From contig NC_064433.1 in the NCBI RefSeq assembly GCF_023343835.1, positions 65,618,032-65,682,031 on the forward strand: a stretch of 64,000 nt of DNA, read 5' to 3'. The notes below the pieces were generated by a model, which saw only the letters and a program-made list of their open reading frames with translations, had not been told where the DNA came from and did not search any database. The DNA is from Lagopus muta. Taxonomy: Eukaryota > Chordata > Aves > Galliformes > Phasianidae. Shown piece after piece: positions 25,701 to 40,480 of the stretch (position 1 is the stretch's first letter; each line of letters starts with the position of its first letter). Position numbers and translations under genes: made by a program.

Positions 25701-28700
25701 AGCCTCTAACACGCACCACCACCACCACCAGCCTCTAACACACACCACCACCACCAGCCTCTAACACACTCCACCACCACCACCACTCTTTAACACACTC
25801 CACCACCACCACCACTCTTTAACACACTCCACCACCACCACCACCAACCCTCTAACACACACCTCCAACACCACCACCCTCTAACACACACCACCACCAT
25901 CCTCTAACACACACCACCACGACCACCACCACCATCTAAAACACTCTACCACCACCACCACCACCAACCCTCTAACACACACCTCCACCACCACCACCCT
26001 CTAACACAAAACACCATCACCACCACCACACTCTAACACACAACACCACCACCTGCCGGTAACACACACGACCATGACCAGCACCACCACCAGCCTCTAA
26101 CACACACCACCACCACCACCCACTAACACACACCACCACCACCACCAGCCTCTAACACACACCACCACCACCACCAGCCTCTAACACACACCACCACCAC
26201 ACACCACCACCACCACGCACCACCACCACCAACACGCACCACCACCACCACCACTCTTTAACACACTCCACCACCACCACCACCAACCCTCTAACACACA
26301 CCTCCAACACCACCACCCTCTAACACACACCACCACCACCACCCTCTAACACACACCACCACCACCACCCTCTAACACACACCACCACCACCACCCTCTA
26401 ACACACCACCACCACCCTCTAACACACACCAACAACCGCCACCGTATAACACACACCACCACCACCACCAACACACACCACCACCTCCACAACCATCTAA
26501 AATACACTACCACCACCGCCGCCACCCACTAACATTCACCACCACCACCAGCCTCTAACACTCACCACCACCAGCCTCTAACACTCACCACCACCACCAG
26601 CCTCTAACACTCACCACCACCACCAGCCTCTAACACACACCACCACCACCAGCCTCTAACACACACCACCACCACCAGCCTCTAACACACACCACCACCA
26701 CCAGCCTCTAACACGCACCACCAGCCTCTAACACGCACCACCAGCCTCTAACACGCACCACCAGCCTCTAACACGCACCACCAGCCTCTAACACGCACCA
26801 CCAGCCTCTAACACGCACCACCAGCCTCTAACACGCACCACCAGCCTCTAACACGCACCACCAGCCTCTAACACGCACCACCAGCCTCTAACACGCACCA
26901 CCAGCCTCTAACACGCACCACCAGCCTCTAACACGCACCACCAGCCTCTAACACGCACCACCAGCCTCTAACACGCACCACCAGCCTCTAACACGCACCA
27001 CCAGCCTCTAACACGCACCACCAGCCTCTAACACGCACCACCACCACCACCAGCCTCTAACACACTCCACCACCACCACCAGCCTCTAACACACTCCACC
27101 ACCACCACCAGCCTCTAACACACTCCACCACCACCACCACTCTTTAACACACTCCACCACCACCACCACCAACCCTCTAACACACACCTCCAACACCACC
27201 ACCCTCTAACACACACCACCACCACCACCCTCTAACACACACCACCACCACCACCCTCTAACACACACCACCACCACCACCCTCTAACACACCACCACCA
27301 CCCTCTAACACACACCAACAACCGCCACCGTATAACACACACCACCACCACCAACACACACCACCACCTCCACAACCATCTAAAATACACTACCACCACC
27401 GCCGCCACCCACTAACATTCACCACCACCACCAGCCTCTAACACTCACCACCACCAGCCTCTAACACTCACCACCACCAGCCTCTAACACTCACCACCAC
27501 CACCAGCCTCTAACACTCACCACCACCACCAGCCTCTAACACTCACCACCACCACCAGCCTCTAACACACACCACCACCACCAGCCTCTAACACACACCA
27601 CCACCACCAGCCTCTAACACACACCACCACCACCAGCCTCTAACACGCACCACCAGCCTCTAACACGCACCACCAGCCTCTAACACGCACCACCAGCCTC
27701 TAACACGCACCACCAGCCTCTAACACGCACCACCAGCCTCTAACACGCACCACCAGCCTCTAACACGCACCACCAGCCTCTAACACGCACCACCAGCCTC
27801 TAACACGCACCACCAGCCTCTAACACGCACCACCAGCCTCTAACACGCACCACCAGCCTCTAACACGCACCACCAGCCTCTAACACGCACCACCAGCCTC
27901 TAACACGCACCACCAGCCTCTAACACGCACCACCACCACCACCAGCCTCTAACACACACCACCACCACCACCAGCCTCTAACACACTCCACCACCACCAC
28001 CACTCTTTAACACACTCCACCACCACCACCACTCTTTAACACACTCCACCACCACCACCACCAACCCTCTAACACACACCTCCAACACCACCACCCTCTA
28101 ACACACACCACCACCATCCTCTAACACACACCACCACGACCACCACCACCATCTAAAACACTCTACCACCACCACCACCACCAACCCTCTAACACACACC
28201 TCCACCACCACCACCCTCTAACACAAAACACCATCACCACCACCACACTCTAACACACAACACCACCACCTGCCGGTAACACACACGACCATGACCAGCA
28301 CCACCACCAGCCTCTAACACACACCACCACCACCACCCACTAACACACACCACCACCACCACCAGCCTCTAACACACACCACCACCACCACCAGCCTCTA
28401 ACACACACCACCACCACACACCACCACCACCACGCACCACCACCACGCACCACCACCACCAACACGCACCACCACCACCACCACTCTTTAACACACTCCA
28501 CCACCACCACCACCAACCCTCTAACACACACCTCCAACACCACCACCCTCTAACACACACCACCACCACCACCCTCTAACACACACCACCACCACCACCC
28601 TCTAACACACACCACCACCACCACCCTCTAACACACCACCACCACCCTCTAACACACACCAACAACCGCCACCGTATAACACACACCACCACCACCAACA

Positions 28701-31700
28701 CACACCACCACCTCCACAACCATCTAAAATACACTACCACCACCGCCGCCACCCACTAACATTCACCACCACCACCAGCCTCTAACACTCACCACCACCA
28801 CCAGCCTCTAACACTCACCACCACCACCAGCCTCTAACACTCACCACCACCACCAGCCTCTAACACACACCACCACCACCAGCCTCTAACACACACCACC
28901 ACCACCAGCCTCTAACACACACCACCACCACCAGCCTCTAACACACACCACCACCACCAGCCTCTAACACGCACCACCAGCCTCTAACACGCACCACCAG
29001 CCTCTAACACGCACCACCAGCCTCTAACACGCACCACCAGCCTCTAACACGCACCACCAGCCTCTAACACGCACCACCAGCCTCTAACACGCACCACCAG
29101 CCTCTAACACGCACCACCAGCCTCTAACACGCACCACCAGCCTCTAACACGCACCACCAGCCTCTAACACGCACCACCAGCCTCTAACACGCACCACCAG
29201 CCTCTAACACGCACCACCAGCCTCTAACACGCACCACCAGCCTCTAACACGCACCACCAGCCTCTAACACGCACCACCACCACCACCAGCCTCTAACACA
29301 CACCACCACCACCACCAGCCTCTAACACACTCCACCACCACCACCACTCTTTAACACACTCCACCACCACCACCACTCTTTAACACACTCCACCACCACC
29401 ACCACCAACCCTCTAACACACACCTCCAACACCACCACCCTCTAACACACACCACCACCATCCTCTAACACACACCACCACGACCACCACCACCATCTAA
29501 AACACTCTACCACCACCACCACCACCAACCCTCTAACACACACCTCCACCACCACCACCCTCTAACACAAAACACCATCACCACCACCACACTCTAACAC
29601 ACAACACCACCACCTGCCGGTAACACACACGACCATGACCAGCACCACCACCAGCCTCTAACACACACCACCACCACCACCCACTAACACACACCACCAC
29701 CACCACCAGCCTCTAACACACACCACCACCACCACCAGCCTCTAACACACACCACCACCACACACCACCACCACCACGCACCACCACCACCAACACGCAC
29801 CACCACCACCACCACTCTTTAACACACTCCACCACCACCACCACCAACCCTCTAACACACACCTCCAACACCACCACCCTCTAACACACACCACCACCAC
29901 CACCCTCTAACACACACCACCACCACCACCCTCTAACACACCACCACCACCACCCTCTAACACACCACCACCACCCTCTAACACACACCAACAACCGCCA
30001 CCGTATAACACACACCACCACCACCACCAACACACACCACCACCTCCACAACCATCTAAAATACACTACCACCACCGCCGCCACCCACTAACATTCACCA
30101 CCACCACCAGCCTCTAACACTCACCACCACCAGCCTCTAACACTCACCACCACCAGCCTCTAACACTCACCACCACCACCAGCCTCTAACACTCACCACC
30201 ACCACCAGCCTCTAACACACACCACCACCACCAGCCTCTAACACACACCACCACCACCAGCCTCTAACACACACCACCAGCCTCTAACACACACCACCAG
30301 CCTCTAACACACACCACCAGCCTCTAACACACACCACCAGCCTCTAACACACACCACCAGCCTCTAACACACACCACCAGCCTCTAACACACACCACCAG
30401 CCTCTAACACACACCACCACCACCCTCTAACACACACCACCACGACCACCACCACCATCTAAAATACTCTACCACCACCACCACCGCCACCCTCTAACAC
30501 ACACCACCACCTTCTAACACACACCAACAACCGCCACCGTATAACACACACCACCACCACCAACACACACCACCACCTCCACAACCATCTAAAATACACT
30601 ACCACCACCACCACCGCCACCCTCTAACACTCAGCACCACCACCACCACCCTCTAACACACACCACCACCTTCTAACACACACCAACAACCGCCACCGTA
30701 TAACACACACCACCACCACCAACACACACCACCACCTCCACAACCATCTAGAATACACTACCACCACCACCGCCGCCACCCACTAACATTCACCACCACC
30801 ACCACCCCCTAACACGCACCACCACCACCACCACCACCCTCTAACACGCACCACCACCACCACTCTCTAACACACACCACCACCACGCACACAACCTCCC
30901 TCTAACACACACCACCACGAACACCACCACCACCACCCTCTAACACACAACACCACGACAACCACCACCCTCTAACACACAACACCATCACCACCCTCTA
31001 ACACACAACACCACCCCCTAACACAAACCACCACCACCCACTAACACAAACTACCACCACCACCACCCACTAAGACACACCACCACCACCGTCACCATCC
31101 TCTAACACACACCACCATCACCACCACCACTCTCTAACGCACACCAGCACCACCACCAGCCTCTGACACACACCACCACCACCACCAGCCTCTGACACAC
31201 ACCACCACCACCACCAGCCTCTGACACACACCACCAGCCTCTGACACACACCACCAGCCTCTGACACACACCACCAGCCTCTGACACACACCACCAGCCT
31301 CTGACACACACCACCAGCCTCTGACACACACCACCAGCCTCTGACACACACCACCAGCCTCTAACACACACCACCAGCCTCTGACACACACCACCAGCCT
31401 CTGACACACACCACCAGCCTCTAACACACACCACCAGCCTCTAACACACACCACCAGCCTCTAACACACACCTCCAGCCTCTAACACACACCACAACGAC
31501 CACCAACACCATCTAAAATACTCTACCACCACCACCAACAACAACCCTCTAACACACACCTCCAACACCACCACCCTCTAACACACACCACCACCACCCT
31601 CTAACACACACCACCACCACCCTCTAACACACACCACCACGACCACCACCACCATCTAAAATACTCTACCACCACCACCACCGCCACCCTCTAACACACA

Positions 31701-31910
31701 CCACCACCTTCTAACACACACCAACAACCGCCACCGTATAACACACACCACCACCACCAACACACACCACCACCTCCACAACCATCTAAAATACACTACC
31801 ACCACCACCGCCGCCACCCACTAACATTCACCACCACCACCACCCCCTAACACGCACCACCACCACCACCACCACCCTCTAACACGCACCACCACCACGC
31901 ACACAACCTC
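19765..31910. repeat. 12.1-kb block, copy 2 of the tandem duplication
   Basis: Colinear with 7,395-19,738. It lacks about 148 bp present in copy 1 at roughly 7,610-7,760 (the stretch with two TAAAATACTCTACC motifs). It differs in the number of 20-bp units in several runs. Unlike copy 1, which is cut at ACAACCTC (19,738), this copy runs on past the equivalent point (31,910) into CCTCTAACACAC, the usual continuation. Confidence 0.9.
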
Positions 31911-34900
31911 CCTCTAACACACACCACCACGAACACCACCACCACCACCCTCTAACACACAACACCACGACAACCACCACCCTCTAACACACAACACCAC
32001 GACAACCACCACCCTCTAACACACAACACCATCACCACCCTCTAACACACAACACCACCCCCTAACACAAACCACCACCACCCACTAACACAAACTACCA
32101 CCACCACCACCCACTAAGACACACCACCACCACCGTCACCATCCTCTAACACACACCACCATCACCACCACCACTCTCTAACGCACACCAGCACCACCAC
32201 CAGCCTCTGACACACACCACCACCAACACCAGCCTCTGACACACACCACCAGCCTCTGACACACACCACCAGCCTCTGACACACACCACCAGCCTCTGAC
32301 ACACACCACCAGCCTCTGACACACACCACCAGCACCACCACCACCCACTAACAGAAATCAACAGCACCACCACTCTCTAACACACACCACCACCAGCACC
32401 ACCCTCTAACATACACCATCACCACCACCACCACCACCCTCTAACACACACCACCACCTTCTAACACACACCACCACCACCCTCTAACACACACCACCAC
32501 TACCAACACACACCACCACCTCCACAACCATCTAAAATACACTACCACCACCACCGCCGCCACCCACTAACACTCACCACCACCACCCTCTAACACGCAC
32601 CACTACCACCACCACCCTCTAACACGCACCACCACCACCACCACTCTCTAACACACAACACCACCACGCACACAACCTCCCTCTAACACACACCACCACG
32701 AACACCACCACCACCACCCTCTAACACACAACACCACGACAACCACCACCCGCTAACACACACCACCACCACCACCACCCACTAACACACTCCACCACCA
32801 CCACCACCCTCTAAAACACACCACCACCACCATCACCATCCTCTAACACACACCACCATCACCACCACCACTCTCTAACGCACACCACCACCAGCCTCTA
32901 ACACACACCACCAGCCTCTAACACACACCACCAGCGCCACCACCACCCACTAACACACACCACCAGCACCACCAGTCTCTAACACACAACACCACAACCA
33001 CCAACAACCCCCTAAAACACACCTCCAACACCACCACCCTCTAACACACACCACCACAAGCACCACCCTCTAACACACACCACCACGACCACCACCACCC
33101 TCTAACACACACCACCACCATCCTCTAAAAAACACCACCACCACCACCACCTAAAATACTCTAGCACCACCACCACCACCACCTAAAATACTCTACCACC
33201 ACCACCACTGCCAGCCTCTAACACTCAGCACCACCACCACCACCCTCTAACACACACCACCACCACCACCGTCTATCACACACATCCACCACCACCACCC
33301 TCTAACACAAAACACCATCACCACCACCACACTCTAACACACAGCAACACCACCGGCCGGTAACACACACGACCATGACCAGCACCACCACCAGCCTCTA
33401 ACACACACCACCACCACCACCCTCTATCACACACCTGCACCACCACCACCCTCTAACACAAAACACCATCACCACCACCACACTCTAACACACAACACCA
33501 CCACCTGCCGGTAACACACACGACCATGACCAGCACCACCACCAGCCTCTAACACACACCACCACCAGCCTCTAACACACACCACCACCAGCCTCTAACA
33601 CACACCACCACCAGCCTCTAACACACACCACCACCAGCCTCTAACACACACCACCACCACCAGCCTCTAACACACACCACCACCACCACCCACTAACACA
33701 CACCACCACCACCACCCACTAACACACACCACCACCACCACCCACTAACACACACCACCACCACCACCAGCCTCTAACACACACCACCACCACCACCAGC
33801 CTCTAACACACACCACCACCACACACCACCACCACCACGCACCACCACTACCAACACACACCACCACCACCACCACTCTTTAACACACTCCACCACCACC
33901 ACCAACCCTCTAACACACACCTCCAACACCACCACCCTCTAACACACACCACCACCACCACCCTCTAACACACACCACCACCACCACCCTCTAACACACA
34001 CCACCACCACCACCCTCTAACACACACCACCACCACCACCCTCTAACACACACCACCACCACCACCCTCTAACACACACCAACAACCGCCACCGTATAAC
34101 ACACACCACCACCACCACCACCACACACCACCACCTCCACAACCATCTAAAATACACTACCACCACCACCGCCGCCACCCACTAACATTCACCACCACCA
34201 CCAGCCTCTAACACTCACCACCACCAGCCTCTAACACTCACCACCACCAGCCTCTAACACTCACCACCACCAGCCTCTAACACTCACCACCACCAGCCTC
34301 TAACACTCACCACCACCAGCCTCTAACACTCACCACCACCACCCTCTAACACTCACCACCACCACCTTCTAACACACACCACCACCACCCTCTAACACAC
34401 ACCACCACCACCCTCTAACACACACCACCACCACCAACACACACCACCACCTCCACAACCATCTAAAATACACTACCACCACCGCCGCCGCCACCCACTA
34501 ACACTCACCACCACCACCCTCTAACACGCACCACTACCACCACCACCGTCTAACACGCACCACCACCACCACCACTCTCTAACACACACCACCACCACGC
34601 ACACAACCTCCCTCTAACACACACCACCACGAACACCACCACCACCACCCTCTAACACACAACACCACGACAACCACCACCCGCTAACACACACCACCAC
34701 CACCACCACCCACTAACACACTCCACCACCACCACCACCATCCTCTAACACACACCACCATCACCACCACCACTCTCTAACGCACACCACCACCAGCCTC
34801 TAACACACACCACCAGCCTCTAACACACACCACCAGCGCCACCACCACCCACTAACACACACCACCAGCACCACCAGTCTCTAACACACAACACCACAAC

Positions 34901-35266
34901 CACCAACAACCCTCTAAAACACACCTCCAACACCACCACCCTCTAACACACACCACCACAAGCACCACCCTCTAACACACACCACCACGACCACCACCAC
35001 CCTCTAACACACACCACCACCATCCTCTAGAAACACCACCACCACCACCACCTAAAATACTCTACCACCACCACCACCACTGCCAGCCTCTAACACTCAG
35101 CACCACCACCACCACCCTCTAACACACACCACCACCACCACCCTCTATCACACACCTCCACCACCACCACCCTCTAACACAAAACACCATCACCACCACC
35201 ACACTCTAACACACAACACCACCACCTGCCGGTAACACACACGACCATGACCAGCACCACCACCAG

Positions 35267-35703
35267 CCTCTAACACACACCACCACCAGCCTCTAACACA
35301 CACCACCACCAGCCTCTAACACACACCACCACCAGCCTCTAACACACACCACCACCAGCCTCTAACACACACCACCACCAGCCTCTATCACACACCACCA
35401 CCAGCCTCTAACACACACCACCACCAGCCTCTAACACACACCACCACCAGCCTCTAACACACACCACCACCAGCCTCTAACACACACCACCACCAGCCTC
35501 TAACACACACCACCACCAGCCTCTAACACACACCACCACCAGCCTCTAACACACACCACCACCAGCCTCTAACACACACCACCACCAGCCTCTAACACAC
35601 ACCACCACCAGCCTCTAACACACACCACCACCAGCCTCTAACACACACCACCACCAGCCTCTAACACACACCACCACCAGCCTCTAACACACACCACCAC
35701 CAC
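35267..35703. repeat. 23-bp run (19 units)
   Basis: Nineteen units of CCTCTAACACACACCACC plus ACCAG, i.e. the 20-bp unit with one extra ACC. One unit near 35,384 has CTATCAC instead of CTAACAC. The run starts directly after a CACCTGCCGGTAACACAC marker, and a shorter run of the same type occupies 33,547-33,665. Confidence 0.9.
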
Positions 35704-36354
35704 CACCCACTAACACACACCACCACCACCACCCACTAATACACACCACCACCACCACCCACTAACACACACCACCACCACCAGCCTCTAACACACACCA
35801 CCACCAGCAGCCTCTAACACACACCACCACCACCACCACCACGCACCACCACTACCAACACACACCACCACCACCACCACTCTTTAACACACTCCACCAC
35901 CACCACCAACCCTCTAACACACACCTCCAACACCACCACCCTCTAACACACACCACCACCACCACCCTCTAACACACACCACCACCACCACCCTCTAACA
36001 CACCACCACCACCCTCTAACACACACCAACAACCGCCACCGTATAACACACACCACCACCACCACCACACACCACCACCTCCACAACCATCTAAAATACA
36101 CTACCACCACCACCGCCGCCACCCACTAACATTCACCACCACCACCAGCCTCTAACACTCACCACCACCACCAGCCTCTAACACTCACCACCACCACCAG
36201 CCTCTAACACTCACCACCACCACCAGCCTCTAACACTCACCACCACCACCAGCCTCTAACACTCACCACCACCACCAGCCTCTAACACTCACCACCACCA
36301 CCAGCCTCTAACACTCACCACCACCACCAGCCTCTAACACACACCACCACCACC

Positions 36355-36605
36355 AGCCTCTAACACACACCACCAGCCTCTAACACACACCACCAGCCTC
36401 TAACACACACCACCAGCCTCTAACACACACCACCAGCCTCTAACACACACCACCAGCCTCTAACACACACCACCAGCCTCTAACACACACCACCAGCCTC
36501 TAACACACACCACCAGCCTCTAACACACACCACCAGCCTCTAACACACACCACCAGCCTCTAACACACACCACCAGCCTCTAACACACACCACCAGCCTC
36601 TAACA
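36355..36605. repeat. 20-bp run, CCTCTAACACACACCACCAG
   Basis: About twelve identical 20-bp units, preceded by a run of CTCTAACACTCACCACCACC units. It is followed by the CACTCTTTAACACACTCC motif, as in the 8.8-kb and 21.0-kb regions. Confidence 0.9.
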
Positions 36606-37287
36606 CACACCACCACCACCACCACTCTTTAACACACTCCACCACCACCACCACTCTTTAACACACTCCACCACCACCACCACCAACCCTCTAACACACA
36701 CCTCCAACACCACCACCCTCTAACACACACCACCACCACCCTCTAACACACACCACCACGACCACCACCACCATCTAAAATACTCTACCACCACCACCAC
36801 CGCCACCCTCTAACACTCAGCACCACCACCACCACCCTCTAACACACACCACCACCTTCTAACACACACCAACAACCGCCACCGTATAACACACACCACC
36901 ACCACCAACACACACCACCACCTCCACAACCATCTAAAATACACTACCACCACCACCGCCGCCACCCACTAACATTCACCACCACCACCACCCTCTAACA
37001 TGCACCACCACCACCACTCTCTAACACACACCACCACCACGCACACAACCTCCCTCTAACACACACCACCACGAACACCACCACCACCACCCTCTAACAC
37101 ACAACACCACGACAACCACCACCCTCTAACACACAACACCACGACATCCACCCTCTAACACACAACACCACCCCCTAACACAAACCACCGCCACCCACTA
37201 AGACACACCACCACCACCGTCACCATCCTCTAACACACACCACCATCACCACCACCACTCTCTAACGCACACCAGCACCACCACCAG

Positions 37288-37500
37288 CCTCTGACACACA
37301 CCACCAGCCTCTGACACACACCACCAGCCTCTGACACACACCACCAGCCTCTGACACACACCACCAGCCTCTGACACACACCACCAGCCTCTGACACACA
37401 CCACCAGCCTCTGACACACACCACCAGCCTCTGACACACACCACCAGCCTCTGACACACACCACCAGCCTCTGACACACACCACCAGCCTCTGACACACA
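37288..37500. repeat. 20-bp run with CTCTGACAC variant
   Basis: About eleven identical units. The left side matches the sequence preceding the 9,522 run (CTCTAACGCACACCAGCACC). The right side jumps to CACCACCACCCTCTAAAAAACA, so the run's right boundary differs from that of the 9.5-kb and 21.8-kb copies. Confidence 0.88.
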
Positions 37501-39149
37501 CCACCACCACCCTCTAAAAAACACCACCACCACCACCATCTAAAATACTCTACCACCACCACCACCTAAAATACTCTACCATCACCACCACTGCCAGCCT
37601 CTAACACTCAGCACCACCACCACCACCCTCTAAAACACACCACCACCACCACCCTCTAACACACACCACCACCACGCACACAACCTCCCTCTAACACACA
37701 CCACCACGAACACCACGACCACCACCCTCTAACACAAAACACAATCACCACCACCACACTCTAACACACAACAACCACCACCAGCCTGTAACACACACCA
37801 CCATGACCAGCACCACCACGAGCCTCTAACACACACCACCTCGAGACTCTAACACACACCACCACGAGCCTCTAACACAAACCACCACCAGCCTCTAACA
37901 TACACCACCACCAGCCTCTAATATACACCACCACCAGCCTCTAACACACACCACCACCACCACCCTCTAACACACACCACCACCACCACCCTCTAACACT
38001 CACCACCACCACCACCACCCTCTAACACGCACCACCACCACCAACCTCTAACACACACCACCACAACCATCCTCTAAAACACACCACCACCACCACCACC
38101 TAAAATACACTGCCAGCACCACCACCGCCACCCACTAACATTCACCACCACCACCACCCTCTAACACTCACCACCACCACCCTCTAACACACACCACCAC
38201 CACCACCACCCTCTAACACACAACACCATCACCACCACGCTCTAACACACAACACCACCAGCCTGTAACACACACCACCACCAGCCTCTAACACACAACA
38301 CCACCACCTCCAACAACCTCTAACACACAACACCTCCACCACCCTGCAACAAACACCAACACGACCCTGCAACACACACCACCACAAGCACAAACCTCTA
38401 ACACACACCACCACGACCACCACCACCCTCTAACATACACCATCATGACCACCACCACCTTCTAACACTCACCACCACCACCACCGCCACCCTCTAACAC
38501 ACACCACCACCGCCACCGTATAACACACACCACCACCTTCTAACACACACCACCACCACCACCGCCACCCTCTAACACACACCACCACCGCCACCGTATA
38601 ACACACACCACCACCACCAACACACACCACCACCTCCACAACCATCTAAAATACACTACCACCACCACCGCCGCCACCCACTAACATTCACCACCACCAC
38701 CACCCTCTAAAACGCACCACCACCACCCTCTAACACGCACCACCACCACACACCACCACCACGCACCACCACCACCAACCCTCTAACACACACCTCCAAC
38801 ACCACCACCCTCTAACACACACCACCACCACCACCCTCTAACACACACCACCACCACCACCCTCTAACACACACCACCACCACCACCCTCTAACACACCA
38901 CCACCACCCTCTAACACACACCAACAACCGCCACCGTATAACACACACCACCACCACCACCAACACACACCACCACCTCCACAACCATCTAAAATACACT
39001 ACCACCACCACCGCCGCCACCCACTAACACTCACCACCACCACCAGCCTCTAACACTCACCACCACCACCAGCCTCTAACACTCACCACCACCACCAGCC
39101 TCTAACACACACCACCACCACCAGCCTCTAACACACACCACCACCACCA

Positions 39150-39505
39150 GCCTCTGACACACACCACCACCACCAGCCTCTGACACACACCACCACCACC
39201 AGCCTCTGACACACACCACCACCACCAGCCTCTGACACACACCACCACCACCAGCCTCTGACACACACCACCACCACCAGCCTCTGACACACACCACCAC
39301 CACCAGCCTCTGACACACACCACCAGCCTCTGACACACACCACCAGCCTCTGACACACACCACCAGCCTCTGACACACACCACCAGCCTCTGACACACAC
39401 CACCAGCCTCTGACACACACCACCAGCCTCTGACACACACCACCAGCCTCTGACACACACCACCAGCCTCTGACACACACCACCAGCCTCTGACACACAC
39501 CACCA
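39150..39505. repeat. 26-bp then 20-bp CTCTGACAC run
   Basis: Six or seven 26-bp units (20-bp unit plus two ACC triplets) give way to about ten 20-bp units with the same CTGAC variant. The abrupt change of length with unchanged base variant shows that triplet number and point variants spread independently. Confidence 0.88.
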
Positions 39506-40196
39506 GCACCACCACCACCCACTAACACACACCACCACGACCACCAGCACCCTCTAACATACACCATCATGACCACCACCACCTTCTAACACACACCACC
39601 ACCTTCTAACACACACCACCACCACCACCGCCACCCTCTAACACACACCACCACCGCCACCGTATAACACACACCACCACCTTCTAACACACACCACCAC
39701 CACCACCGCCACCCTCTAACACACACCACCACCGCCACCGTATAACACACACCACCACCACCAACACACACCACCACCTCCACAACCATCTAAAATACAC
39801 CACCACCACCACCGCCGCCACCCACTAACATTCACCACCACCACCACCCTCTAAAACGCACCACCACCGCCACCACCCTCTAACACGCACCACCACCACC
39901 ACTCTCTAACACACACCACCACCACGCACACAACCTCCCTCTAACACACACTACCACGAACACCACCACCACCACCCTCTAACACACAACACCACGACAA
40001 CCACCACCCTCTAACTCACAACACCATCACCACCCTCTAACACACAGCACCACCCCCTAAAACAAACCACCACCACCCACTAACACACACCACCACCACC
40101 ACCACCCACTAACACACACCACCACCACCGTCACCATCCTCTAACACACACCACCATCACCACCACCACTCTCTAACGCACACCAGCACCACCACC

Positions 40197-40480
40197 GGCC
40201 TCTGACACACACCACCAGCCTCTGACACACACCACCAGCCTCTGACACACACCACCAGCCTCTGACACACACCACCAGCCTCTGACACACACCACCAGCC
40301 TCTGACACACACCACCAGCCTCTGACACACACCACCAGCCTCTGACACACACCACCAGCCTCTGACACACACCACCAGCCTCTGACACACACCACCAGCC
40401 TCTGACACACACCACCAGCCTCTGACACCCCACCAGCCTCTGACACACACCACCAGCTTCTGACACACACCACCAGCGCC
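40197..40480. repeat. 20-bp CTCTGACAC run with a 4-bp-deleted unit
   Basis: About fourteen 20-bp units. One unit near 40,425 reads CTCTGACACCCCACCAG, shorter and with a CCC; another near 40,456 has CAGCTTCTGAC. These private changes mark the right end of the run. Confidence 0.85.

Noticed and set aside
33547-35703. Regularly spaced repeats resembling a CRISPR array.
   Set aside because: Units are directly adjacent with no unique spacers, no cas genes are present, and the context is a vertebrate genome.
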